A stretch of DNA of 64,000 bases from Ulva prolifera (taxonomy: Eukaryota; Chlorophyta; Ulvophyceae; Ulvales; Ulvaceae): contig CM041198.1 in assembly GCA_023078555.1 (NCBI GenBank), forward strand, positions 7,053,836 to 7,117,835. The letters are read 5' to 3'. The notes under the pieces were generated by a model. That model searched no databases. It had not been told where the DNA came from and saw nothing but the letters and a program-made list of their open reading frames with translations. Below are positions 11,471 through 21,482 of the stretch, piece by piece. A program made the translations under genes and the position numbers. Numbering within the stretch: the first letter of the stretch is position 1; each line of letters starts with the position of its first letter.

Positions 11471-12660
11471 CTAAAGCTTGACCCTCGCTCGAGCTGCGGC
11501 AGGAAACCCCTTCCGATGGCCTGCCCCGAGCTTGTGCAATCTAGGATTGCTCCTCAGCAAGCCGGCGTTGATGGCTGCGGCAAAGGCAACCCAGGCCACG
11601 GCGGGGGCCATGAGGTAGCCTGCCACCGGGGTGACCTCGTGGAAGGCCTGGGCGGTTGCGGCAGTCACGACGAGGAGGCCCAGGATCTCGAGCATCGCGA
11701 TGTCGGGGCGCTTGGCCTGGAAGAAGAGTGCATGCCAGGTGAAGTTGAGGGCAAGGTGCAGCGCATAGATCCCGAGTGGCTTGCTCTGCACAGATGTGCA
11801 CCTGCTGGCGTGAGGCACTGGTGGCGTTGTAGCGGATCAATATCGACCTCATGATAGACTATAACGGCAGTAGATGTGGAAACCCAGCGATATGGCCGCT
11901 ACACCACCGGGTAGCTAGTAGAGAGCTGCAGTGAGCGTCGATGGACGGCAGAGGCAGTCGTTTGGTTACTATCCTGGCTGCTGTCTTTGAGGGAGAGGAC
12001 AAGTGGATAGAGTTGGGCTGCACGGCGGTGTGGTACCACGGTAGATGTATGTACATCTACTCGGAAGCGTGCATGCAGCACGCCCACATGCGATTTCTTT
12101 GTGCGCTTGAAAACTGTTAATTTCGGTAGCAGGCGGTGTTTTAAAACTTGTCTTAAATTTGTCTGTGAGAAGAGCCTGCTGCTCAGGATTTCGGCAAATG
12201 CTGTCTCAAGCAGCAGCACAGGCCGACAGCACGTGCACACTCTAGGCAAGATGAAGTTTGGAAAATGTGCAAACGTACGACCATGATGGGCGTGGACATC
12301 TTGAACCACGCGAACTCAATGCAGCAGGCACCGCACGGTGTGAGGCACACCTGTGCCGAGAAGCCTCCCTGCTTGAACACCAGCCATGAGGCGATGCCCA
12401 TGCCTGTGTACAGAGCGCTCCACACTGGCGCAAACACAGCGTTTGGAGGTATCCATGACGGCTTCTTCAGTTTTGAGTACCTGAAACATATCTGTTTGAT
12501 ACTGAGGGGCCACGGCCGACATTCTGTGCATTCAAACGGCCATGGGGCGCTCCGCACATGTACATGTGGCGTGACGCGCAACGCACCAATTCCTGATAGA
12601 CGGTTTAGCCAGCATGGCCAGAGTAAAGCCTACGCCTAAGTTGAGCCCGATTGACGCGAT
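11471..12660 (-). CDS. TspO/MBR family protein, copy 2
   Basis: Paralogue of the gene at 7507 with the same three-exon structure: 12660-12587, 12480-12351 and 11785-11471, introns GT-AG, same phases. Motifs seen: [29 protein letters not shown] and [20 protein letters not shown]. Two positions in the W-x-x-LFF helix differ from copies 1 and 3 (AWQP becomes TWHA). The acidic tail of copy 1 is replaced by a basic one ([16 protein letters not shown]), which suggests a different C-terminal role or relaxed constraint. An in-frame ATG exists at 12789 (MCKVPSFW start), which would add 43 residues including a Cys-rich hydrophobic stretch. In the third copy this stretch is out of frame, so it may be intron or leader rather than coding. 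Expected location is an organelle or ER membrane. Confidence 0.85.
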
Positions 12661-12832
12661 CTGCATCAGTAGACTACCCATGTAAAGAAGATTGGTTCCC
12701 GTCGGGACGTACACGTAAGCAGACGTTCTAACCATGTAGAGCAGGCAGACTGCACACGAGACGCACCAGAAACTGGGTACTTTGCACATTTGAGATCATA
12801 TTGAGAAGTTTACTTCACCCTTGCGAATGGTA

Positions 12833-13228
12833 TTACGTTTTTCTCGCGGCTGCGATCGCGGCAGCTATCACACGCGCATTGGTGAAATGAGTGAATACGA
12901 GGACAAACCTGATGAATACACAAGTATGAAACAATTGCTGCTTTATGGACGATGTGTGCATCGCGGAAGTTGTTCTCTCGCGAATCGGACGAGACAAGTC
13001 GTCGCCTCCGTCTTTCGCTGTGGCTGGGCCAATTCGCATGGACGTCAAAGTGTCAGCTTTGCTGAAGATAACGTGTATGCTGCTCCCGCCTGTGCCGGGT
13101 TGCTCGCCAATGCTGTTGTTACACACCTCGCTGCCATTGGGCAGGCTCGGGAAGTGCTGTACACTACTCCGAAGAGGCTTTTGAGCGCTGCTTCTGCAGG
13201 CTCGCTTGGTGGACGCCTCGTTCGCCAA
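12833..13228 (-). CDS. Conserved ORF upstream of TspO-2, unknown function
   Basis: An open frame of 131 codons ending 44 nt upstream of the possible TspO-2 start at 12789. Core segments are KPLRSSVQHFPSLPNGSE and GTGGSSIHVIFSKADT followed by LTSMRIGPATAKDGGDD. Against the duplicated segment (8640-8990) the differences concentrate in third codon positions of this frame (for example I-H-V-I-F against I-H-I-I-F), which supports past coding. It could be a separate small gene or a 5' exon of the TspO gene, for instance a targeting leader. No family is recognised. Confidence 0.4.
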   Translation of the reverse strand: MANEASTKRACRSSAQKPLRSSVQHFPSLPNGSEVCNNSIGEQPGTGGSSIHVIFSKADTLTSMRIGPATAKDGGDDLSRPIRERTTSAMHTSSIKQQLFHTCVFIRFVLVFTHFTNARVIAAAIAAARKT

Positions 13229-13660
13229 AGCAAATCATCTTCGCAATCAGTGCCATTGCTGTTCCTTTCATGTGAAAATAGGTGTTCTTGCTCGGTTTGA
13301 TCGCGGGGCAGGTTCACTCATGGAGATGGCTGACACACACCCAGCCCACTTCCGAACAGTCTTGCACTGCACATTCAGTTGACAAGCACGCCATAGCAGA
13401 CTTGCTGCAGGTAATTGTGTACTTTTGTGCATGAACTCTGCATTCTGGTTTAGTATTGGTGGCTTTGCTCAGGTCCCACTCATGGCATGAGTGAGTGCAA
13501 TGAGATGCAGCAGCAGCATGTTTGGACCCTCTGAGTCACGCACAAACAATTGCAAAGGAGTTGATGTTGCGTATAACCTACCTGATGGTCACTGTGTACA
13601 CTTGCTTCAGGCACCTGGCATGTCAGAGCAGTGGACTGCATCACCATAATGGCAGCTTCA

Positions 13661-14007
13661 GGTGTGCGAATTGCAACCCAGCCATGGCCATGGCCATGGC
13701 AGTTCATACAAACATGCAGTATGTCCTGTTTTCGTGCACCAGTTCTGGCATGCCTCACCATTCTCCTTTGAAACAGTTGCTGTTGACACTGCATCAACAC
13801 AAGAGACACGGACCCTTGGTTGCATGCTCACTGTTGCTAAGCTATGTTCAGCCGGCTGAGTGGGCTCTGCATTGTTGTGTAGTTGAGCCAGTTGCTGCTG
13901 TGACTGGTTGCGTCGTAGCCGCTGGTGGTGCTACAGCTGTGTACTTCGTCACCGGTAGTACTGCCCATATGAAATATGATACCATATATATGATGCTGAT
14001 GATGATG
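13661..14007. other. Intergenic DNA before the foldback
   Basis: Nothing gene-like is supported. It has short GCCATG repeats (13680-13697) and an ATGATG microsatellite immediately before the foldback at 14008. Confidence 0.4.
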
Positions 14008-14152
14008 AGCAGCTGCTTTGTGGTGTGCCGACACGGGCGTGGGCGCTTGAACATGGCATCCATCGGCGTGCATGTGTTGCGAACACATGCACGCCGATGG
14101 TTGCCACGTTCGAGCGTCCACGCCCGTGTCAGCACACCACAAAGCAGCTGCT
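14008..14152. repeat. Large foldback (71-bp inverted repeat arms, 3-nt loop)
   Basis: Left arm 14008-14078 and right arm 14082-14152 are reverse complements with about five mismatches; the spacer is GCG. The arms begin AGCAGCTGCTTTGTGGTG and end at GTGCATGTGTT. It could be a foldback-type MITE or, if transcribed, a long hairpin RNA of miRNA-precursor shape. There is no target duplication I can define. Confidence 0.85.
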
Positions 14153-14743
14153 GCTCCATCGCAAAACATCAAAAGACACATCAGGGCGACCAGTTACATC
14201 CGCAGAACCAGTAGACCACGGACTGAGACCACCCACCGACCACCATCCCGCAGCCCTGTACGGTTGCTGCACCATGCCCAGCCCCGAGCGCTCAACGACC
14301 GAGATCCACCAGAAACAGCTGCTGCACTATGCCCGCAGAGCAGTAGCGTACACCTGCCGACCAGCTATGCCTCCCACTTGTACGTACTTGCCTCGAGGGC
14401 ATCCCTCCTGGGGCCTACCTGCGGCCTCCATCACCCACTGGACAACACCCAGTGGTGGCCAGCAGTGGGTACTGTCTCACATGAGGCTCTGCGTTCACTC
14501 GGCAGCACCACAGCGGCTGTGCAAATGTGCCGCACAGCAGCTGTGTGTCGCCGCTTCCGCGACACTTTTCCACGCTTCCGCATGGATAACCATGCACGGC
14601 CGCCCCCCCCATGCCCCACGCTACAGCAAAGCTGTGCGCAGAAGGGAAGCTCTGCCACGGACCAGAGCGCCTGCGGCATCTGCTTGCTGCAGTGCAAGGC
14701 GCCATGCTCAGGCGGACAGAGTTACCATGCAGCTGGCAAGCCC
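14153..14743. other. Intergenic DNA with long spurious frames
   Basis: Two frames stay open for about 230 codons on the plus strand (through 14025-14851), but composition is repetitive and no domain or splice site supports coding. It ends at the 9-bp target duplication of the MULE (14735-14743). Confidence 0.4.
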
Positions 14744-14854
14744 CCCCCATGTTATTTTCCCCGACGGTTGTACACCACGCCACCCTCGCTAGCTTGCAGT
14801 CTCAACAAAACTCAAAGCGAAAGCATCAGGGCCACCACAGAAACACACTAAATC
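14744..14854 (+). repeat. MULE left terminal inverted repeat
   Basis: Starts CCCCCATGTTATTTTCCCCG and runs to CACTAAATC. The right-hand copy, read in reverse complement, differs at very few positions, mainly in the C-run length at the tip and one G/A in GGTTGTACACC. Confidence 0.9.
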
Positions 14855-15625
14855 GATCATTTTTGAAATCAGTTGGCATTGCGTTCAGTCGAGATGCGTT
14901 TAGATGCCATGGCGCTTCCAAATTCGAATGTACTGCCGGACCTGTCCATCTCGTGGGATGTACGCTATTTGCGCCTCGAACCTCAGCCTTATGAGTCCGC
15001 AACTTATGATCAAATAGTTTGGACCCTGGATTCGCGCAGGGGTGCCGTCGCTGCTTGTCTTCGCTGTGACGATGTCAACAACACGGCTGCGAATTTTGTT
15101 CTCTCTGAGGAAAAACGGGGAGGTTGCAAGCTATATAAGGAGAAGGATCAGGCCAGTAAAAAAATTACATTGAATCAAATGTTCAATTGAAATTTCTCGG
15201 GTGCTGGGAAAAAATCAGCTAAACTGAAGCAGAGTGCGGGGCTGGTTGGCGCAAACGCTGCCAAACTGGCTACGAACTCAGGCCAGGCATCTGGCAAAAA
15301 ATGTCCTACTCGAGTAGGGAAAGATGCTAGGGGCACTGGTGCCACATGTTGTGCTTGCCGGTACAGCATGCACTGTCGGGTGTTTCGCAATCATCCCAAT
15401 GATCTGTATATCGTCTTGCATAATCATGGGAAGCACAGTAGTGATCCAAATGAAAAGGGCTGTGCACACCAGCCTTTGAAGGTCAGCGATGCAACAAGAG
15501 CATTCTGTGCTGCCAGAATCACAGATGGAGTACCAAATCCTTTGATACTGCAGAGTGCGATCTACATCACATGGTGTGGTTAAGCTGTCTGATGTATGGG
15601 ACTGGAAAGATTCCGCATGTGCAGG

Positions 15626-16054
15626 TGTGAAAGAACACAGCTGCTGTGAGTGTCTCCCTCTAGAGTGCTCACAGATTCATGCAGCCTGCATTCAACATGC
15701 TGAGTTATACCAGCTCAGCAGACTATGTGTCCACAAGCACAAACCAACCACATATCCATGCATGTCAGCTAGAGGACACCATACCTGTGTTTAACTCCAA
15801 TAGACAAGATGTCCTACTGGAGTCAACACAAGGCTTATATGCAAACAAGCACACAGACACATAATGTCTACCTATGTGCAAAACAACAAACGCTCCCGCT
15901 TTCTGAGTCCCTTTATCTCAGGGATCGCGTCGAGCACGTGTACAGCAACCATGCGTACAACCACCTCTTGATATGCTAGCTTCTAGCTCCCTCACACAGC
16001 AGTCTCCTATTGAGCCATGCTTATGATTCTCCTGAAACTCCTGGTTTCACCACA
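15626..16054 (-). repeat. copia LTR 1 (429 bp)
   Basis: Coding-strand ends are TGTGGTGAAACC and CTTTCACA. It matches LTR 3 closely; LTR 2 differs at several bases. Confidence 0.92.
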
Positions 16055-16068
16055 GCCCCCCTGAATCA

Positions 16069-17718
16069 TCAGACTGATTCAATCTGAGAGATCTGCATTC
16101 CCAGCGCCTTTGCTCCAGCCTCCTGCTTCGGGCCTGGAAGCGCCTTGGTGAGGATGTCAGCCTTCATCTCCTCTGTCTTGACAAACACTGCTTCAATGTC
16201 TCCTTGCATCACACGGTGGCGGACAAAATGAAACGCAATGTCTATGTGCTTTGTCCTACCAGCTGCTCCTGGAGTATGCTGCTTCATCAAAACAAGGGCG
16301 GACTGGTTGTCCCCATACATTCGAATACGCTGCATCTGCCCACTCAGCTCAGCCATGAGCTTGCGAACCCACAACACCTCCTTCACCGCTGCAGCTGCTG
16401 CCATATACTCAGCCTCACATGTTGAGCAAGCTACCACAGTCTGCAACTTGGATTTCCAGACCACAGGACCACCATGCATGAGTACAACTGCACCTGAGGT
16501 GCTCTTTCTAGAGTCAGGCTCACCAGCGTAATCAGCATCTGTGTATGCCTCTACAGCGGGCATACCACGCTGATACACAATGCCCCTATCAAGCGTACCA
16601 GCAATGTACCGCAGCACACGCTTGGCAGCTTTCCAATGCACATCAGTTGCAGTTGCCACAAAACGACTCAGTACACCACATGCATATGCAAGATCAGGCC
16701 GATTGTTCACAGTCAGATACAGCAAGGACCCAACAAGCTCAGCGTATGGAGTCTCATCACCGAGAGGAGTGCCTTCATGTCGCCCCAGATGTGTGTTTGC
16801 CTCCAGCGGTGTGGTGACCGCTTTGCTGTCAGACATGCCGAAACGCTCCAGCACATCACGGGCATACTTCGGCTGACCCAACCAGATCTGCCCTAGCTCA
16901 CGGTCCCTCCGAAGCTGCAGACCCAGGAAGTAGGTGACCTTCCCGATGTCCTTGACCTCAAAGGCGCCGGCGATTGCCGCCAAGGCTGCCTGAACCATCT
17001 GCTTCCTGCCGATGATTATACCGTCGTCCACGTAGATTAGAATGTAGACTCGCCGCTGCCCTTCACCTTTGTAGAACATGCATGGGTCCGACTCCGATGC
17101 AGTGAATCCGAGACGGGTGAGCTCGCTTAGCAGCTTGGCGTGCCAGGCACGCGCAGCCTTCTTCAGCCCATACAGAGCTTTCCGCAGTCTGTATGTGCGG
17201 CCGCCGAATGCCTCCGGCATCCGAACGTACACCTCGTCGGTCGGGTCAAGCTCCCCATTCAGGAAAGCTGTTGCCACATCAAACTGATGCAGCTCAAAAT
17301 CATGCTCCGCAGCGTGTGCGAGCATGACTCGAAATGTCGCTTGCTGAGCAGTGGGAGCAAAAACTTCTTCGCAGTCCATGCCCTTGCGCTGCAAGCACCC
17401 CAGCACCACCAGCCGGGTCTTGTACTTGTCAACTGCTCCAAACGCATCGCGCTTGATTTTGTAGACTGGTTTCATCGGCAGAACCCTCTTTCCCATTGGT
17501 ACTTCAGTCACGAGGTCCAGAACCCCCTTCTCAATGATGGATGCCCACTCTGCCTCCATGGATGCACGCCAGAGCTCCGCATCAGGTCGGCCGAGCGCCT
17601 CCGCAGTCGTCTTCGGTTCATCTGTCAGCCCGTCCGCAGCGTACGCATACGCATGGGGTTGAAATGCATCAGGTGCACGCCGCTCCCGTCTGGGGTACCT
17701 GTGTGTGTGAAAGAACAC
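16069..17718 (-). pseudogene. copia element A: 5'-truncated RT and RNase H
   Basis: A 549-codon frame covering only the RT and RNase H half of the polyprotein. It begins at HRYPRRERRAPDAFQPH, contains the DVATAFLNGE block, YGLKKAARAWHAKLL, the catalytic YVDD and the RNase H blocks TDADYAGEPDSRKSTSG and CSTCEAEYMAA, and ends ADILTKALPGPK. gag, zinc knuckle and protease are missing: the internal region is fused at 17703-17706 directly to the partial-LTR leader. Within the shared part it is almost identical to element B, differing at scattered residues. Confidence 0.85.
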
Positions 17719-17822
17719 AGCTGCTGTGAGTGTCTCCCTCTAGAGTGCTCACAGATTCATGCAGCCTGTGTTTAACTCCAATAGACAAGATTACAGAGGT
17801 ATACACTAAGTAGAAGTATACC
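17706..17822 (-). repeat. Leader of element A: partial LTR plus 31-bp spacer
   Basis: 17706-17791 is an LTR fragment with an internal deletion between two CCTG words (left part ending GCAGCCTG, right part starting TGTTTAACTCC). 17792-17822 is unique spacer with an inverted repeat (GTATAC). The same arrangement recurs at 21366-21482, so it predates the split of A and B. Confidence 0.8.
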
Positions 17823-18252
17823 TGTGAAAGAACACAGCTGCTGTGAGTGTCTCCCTCTAGAGTGCTCACAGATTCATGCAGCCTGCATTCAACATGCTGA
17901 GTTATACCAACTCAGCAGACTATGTGTCCACAAGCACAAACCAACCACATATCCATGCATGTCAGCTAGAGGACACCATACCTGTGTTTAACTCCAATAG
18001 ACAAGATGTCCTACTGGAGTCAACACAAGGCTTATATGCAAACAAGCACACAGACACATAATGTCTGCCTATGTGCAAAACAACAAACGCTCCCGCTTTC
18101 TGAGTCCCTTTATCTCAGGGATCGCGTCGAGCACGTGTACAGCAACCATGCGTACAACCACCTCTTGATATGCTAGCTTCTAGCTCCCTCACACAGCAGT
18201 CTCCTATTGAGCCATGCTTATGATTCTCCTGAAAACTCCTGGTTTCACCACA
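17823..18252 (-). repeat. copia LTR 2 (430 bp, shared middle LTR)
   Basis: One base longer than the outer LTRs (extra A in GAAAACTCC) with private substitutions (TACCAACTC, GTCTGCC). Confidence 0.92.
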
Positions 18253-18266
18253 GCCCCCCTGAATCA

Positions 18267-21200
18267 TCAGACTGATTCAATCTGAGAGATCTGCATTCCC
18301 AGCGCCTTTGCTCCAGCCTCCTGCTTCGGGCCTGGAAGCGCCTTGGTGAGGATGTCAGCCTTCATCTCCTCTGTCTTGACAAACACTGCTTCAATGTCTC
18401 CTTGCATCACACGGTGGCGGACAAAATGAAACGCAATGTCTATGTGCTTTGTCCTACCAGCTGCTCCTGGAGTATGCTGCTTCATCAAAACAAGGGCGGA
18501 CTGGTTGTCCCCATACAGCCGAATACGCTGCATCTGCCCACTCAGCTCAGCCATGAGCTTGCGAACCCACAACACCTCCTTCACCGCTGCAGCTGCTGCC
18601 ATATACTCAGCCTCACATGTTGAGCAAGCTACCACAGTCTGCAACTTGGATTTCCAGACCACGGGACCACCATGCATGAGTACAACTGCACCTGAGGTGC
18701 TCTTTCTAGAGTCAGGTTCACCAGCGTAATCAGCATCTGTGTATGCCTCTACAGCGGGCATACCACGCTGATACACAATACCCCTATCAAGCGTACCAGC
18801 AATGTACCGCAGCACACGCTTGGCAGCTTTCCAATGCACATCAGTTGCAGTTGCCACAAAACGACTCAGTACACCACATGCATATGCAAGATCAGGCCGA
18901 GTGTTCACAGTCAAATACAGCAAGGACCCAACAAGCTCAGCGTATGGAGTCTCATCACCGAGAGGAGTGCCTTCATGTCGCCCCAGATGTGTGTTTGCCT
19001 CCAGCGGTGTGGTGACCGCTTTGCTGTCAGACATGCCGAAACGCTCCAGCACATCACGGGCATACTTCGGCTGACCCAACCAGATCTGCCCTAGCTCACG
19101 GTCCCTCCGAAGCTGCAGACCCAGGAAGTAGGTGACCTTCCCGATGTCCTTGATCTCAAAGGCGCCGGCGATTGCCGCCAAGGCTGCCTGAACCATCTGC
19201 TTCCTGCCGATGATTATACCGTCGTCCACGTAGATTAGAATGTAGACTCGCCGCTGCCCTTCACCTTTGTAGAACATGCATGGGTCCAACTCTGATGCAG
19301 TGAATCCGAGACGGGTGAGCTCGCTTAGCAGCTTGGCGTGCCAGGCACGCGCAGCCTTCTTCAGCCCATACAGAGCTTTCCGCAGTCTGTATGTGCGGCC
19401 GCCGAATGCCTCCGGCATCCGAACGTACACCTCGTCGGTCGGGTCAAGCTCCCCATTCAGGAAAGCTGTTGCCACATCAAACTGATGCAGCTCAAAATCA
19501 TGCTCCGCAGCGTGTACGAGCATGACTCGAAATGTCGCTTGCTGAGCAGTGGGAGCAAAAACTTCTTCGAAGTCCATGCCCTTGCGCTGCAAGCACCCCA
19601 GCACCACCAGCCGGGTCTTGTACTTGTCAACTGCTCCAAACGCATCGCGCTTGATTTTGTAGACTGGTTTCATCGGCAGAACCCTCTTTCCCATTGGTAC
19701 TTCAGTCACGAGGTCCAGAACCCCCTTCTCAATGATGGATGCCCACTCTGCCTCCATGGATGCACGCCAGAGCTCCGCATCAGGTCGGCCAAGCGCCTCC
19801 GCAGTCGTCTTCGGTTCATCTGTCAGCCCGTCCGCAGCGTACGCATACGCATGGGGTTGAAATGCATCAGGTGCACGCCGCTCCCGTCTGGGGTACCTGT
19901 GTGCTGGTATCTCTTCTACGGGTGGCGCGCCCGCATCACCGTCATTGTCGGGGTCTTCACCACCATCGGCGTTGCCGTCATCACCAGCATCACCACCGCC
20001 ATCGTCGCCAGCATCTTCATTGCCGTCATCACCAGCATCGTCGTCGGAGTCTTCACCGTCCGAGTCCTCGGCATCACTGGCAGCTTCCAGTGGTGGCATG
20101 TCCGCATACATGTCTGGCTCTCCAAGATCAGGAGTCATCAGGTCTTCATCGGACTCTGAGCCCACCGGCTCTGCATACGCGGGCATCATCTCGCAGTTCA
20201 TTTCATACACACGCCCACGCTTCCGTCCTGTGAGGATGATGCCTCCTTTAGCGTCCATGATCTGACATCTGTCACCCTTCTGGGTGCACTCATGAGCTGC
20301 TTCAGTTGCCAGGAACCCTGATAGAAGGTTCACTGTCATGCTCGGTACCCATAGCACCGAACGCAGCAGCACCAGGCCCGCTGGGCCTCCATCCAGCCAC
20401 ACTTCTCCTTCTCCCATCACATCGTGGCACTCACCACCTCCCAGAACCACTCGCTTGGTGCTGCTAGGTCTCATGTCACGAATCACATTGCGATTGTGTA
20501 CAATGTGGTGAGAAGATCCGCTGTCGTAGAGCAGAGCATCAGTGCTTGCCCCGGCGGCCATTGCCATCCCCTCGGATGGATGTGCAGCTTGTGCAACCAT
20601 TGCTGCTGCCGGCCGCGGGCGATCCTCGGGCTTCACCTTCGGTTGCCGACAGTCCCTCTGGATGTGGCCTACCTTCCCGCAGTTGAAACATTTCCGCGTC
20701 TCTTTCCGCTTCTTCTGGCCCTCGGCGTTCATCGCCTTGCCATCTCTGTTCCCAGCACTATGCTGAGAACTCTCTACCAGTCTGACGGCAGCCTTCAGCT
20801 CCTTCATGACCTGGTTGAAGCCTGCGCTCACATGCTGTGTAAGCATCATGACCAGGGACCCCCTCTCTGGAGCCTCCTTTAGTCCACGCACGAGCGCATT
20901 CGCGGCCAGCTGATCCGCTGCCGCGAAGTCGGTGTCTTGAAGCTTCTCAAGAACCTCAAGCACCCTCTCTGCATACCGCGTGTATGCCTCCGATGAGCCT
21001 TGCCGAATGTCATTCAGCTCGCTCACCAAGAGCGGTTGCCGAAGCTCCTGCTCCGCCTCGTATTCAGCACGCACTTGCTGCCACGCCGCCATGGTGGTGG
21101 CTGCACGGTCAATGATGCGCGCCATACCTCTGTCTTCGACGCAGAGCAGCATCCTGCTCCGGACCTTCGCGTCCGCCATCACTTCCTGTTGTGCAGCCAT

Positions 21201-21350
21201 GTCTGGCTCCTCTGTGAGCCAGCCCTCCATTCCCATAGTAGTCAAGGATGCCCGGAACTGTGCAGCCCACAGCCGGTAGTCCCCACCCCGCTTCAGCTTG
21301 CGGACGGCATGGAGAGTGCTGCTTCGTTGATCTTCCATTGCGCTTAACAC
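18267..21350 (-). CDS. copia polyprotein, gag-protease-RT-RNase H without integrase
   Basis: A 1027-codon uninterrupted frame. Residues 1-200 are gag-like; the CCHC zinc knuckle CFNCGKVGHIQRDC is at about 221-234; the aspartic protease DSGSSHH at about 276; a pre-integrase-like stretch to about 390; then an acidic D/G/E-rich linker (about 400-480). RT follows (about 500-830, catalytic YVDD near 708), then RNase H (about 890-1015, TDADYAG, CEAEY, YGDNQSA, HIDI). Usual copia polyproteins are about 1300-1450 residues with an HHCC/DD35E integrase between protease and RT; that segment is absent and the acidic linker sits in its place. It cannot integrate on its own unless integrase is supplied in trans. 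The start is the first ATG in frame, 133 nt inside the 5' LTR. Confidence 0.92.
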   Translation of the reverse strand: MLSAMEDQRSSTLHAVRKLKRGGDYRLWAAQFRASLTTMGMEGWLTEEPDMAAQQEVMADAKVRSRMLLCVEDRGMARIIDRAATTMAAWQQVRAEYEAEQELRQPLLVSELNDIRQGSSEAYTRYAERVLEVLEKLQDTDFAAADQLAANALVRGLKEAPERGSLVMMLTQHVSAGFNQVMKELKAAVRLVESSQHSAGNRDGKAMNAEGQKKRKETRKCFNCGKVGHIQRDCRQPKVKPEDRPRPAAAMVAQAAHPSEGMAMAAGASTDALLYDSGSSHHIVHNRNVIRDMRPSSTKRVVLGGGECHDVMGEGEVWLDGGPAGLVLLRSVLWVPSMTVNLLSGFLATEAAHECTQKGDRCQIMDAKGGIILTGRKRGRVYEMNCEMMPAYAEPVGSESDEDLMTPDLGEPDMYADMPPLEAASDAEDSDGEDSDDDAGDDGNEDAGDDGGGDAGDDGNADGGEDPDNDGDAGAPPVEEIPAHRYPRRERRAPDAFQPHAYAYAADGLTDEPKTTAEALGRPDAELWRASMEAEWASIIEKGVLDLVTEVPMGKRVLPMKPVYKIKRDAFGAVDKYKTRLVVLGCLQRKGMDFEEVFAPTAQQATFRVMLVHAAEHDFELHQFDVATAFLNGELDPTDEVYVRMPEAFGGRTYRLRKALYGLKKAARAWHAKLLSELTRLGFTASELDPCMFYKGEGQRRVYILIYVDDGIIIGRKQMVQAALAAIAGAFEIKDIGKVTYFLGLQLRRDRELGQIWLGQPKYARDVLERFGMSDSKAVTTPLEANTHLGRHEGTPLGDETPYAELVGSLLYLTVNTRPDLAYACGVLSRFVATATDVHWKAAKRVLRYIAGTLDRGIVYQRGMPAVEAYTDADYAGEPDSRKSTSGAVVLMHGGPVVWKSKLQTVVACSTCEAEYMAAAAAVKEVLWVRKLMAELSGQMQRIRLYGDNQSALVLMKQHTPGAAGRTKHIDIAFHFVRHRVMQGDIEAVFVKTEEMKADILTKALPGPKQEAGAKALGMQISQIESV

Positions 21351-21365
21351 AATGAGCCCATAACC

Positions 21366-21482
21366 TGTGAAAGAACACAGCTGCTGTGAGTGTCTCCCTC
21401 TAGAGTGCTCACAGATTCATGCAGCCTGTGTTTAACTCCAATAGACAAGATTACAGAGGTATACACTAAGTAGAAGTATACC
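21366..21482 (-). repeat. Leader of element B: partial LTR plus 31-bp spacer
   Basis: Copy of the leader at 17706-17822. It occupies the place where a primer-binding site is expected just inside the 5' LTR; the sequence there on the coding strand starts GGTATACTTCTACTTAG and contains an inverted repeat. I could not match it to a tRNA. Confidence 0.8.

Larger units (their letters stand above)
10420..13660. repeat. Segmental duplication, copy B (contains TspO-2)
   Basis: Counterpart of 6560-9470. Order and orientation are preserved; lengths differ by about 300 bp, partly because of the small tandem repeat at 10536 and length changes in introns. Confidence 0.7.

Noticed and set aside
19338-20159. 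273-codon plus-strand ORF with histidine-rich repeats nearby
   Set aside because: Antisense of the acidic GAT/GAC-rich linker and RT of copia element B.
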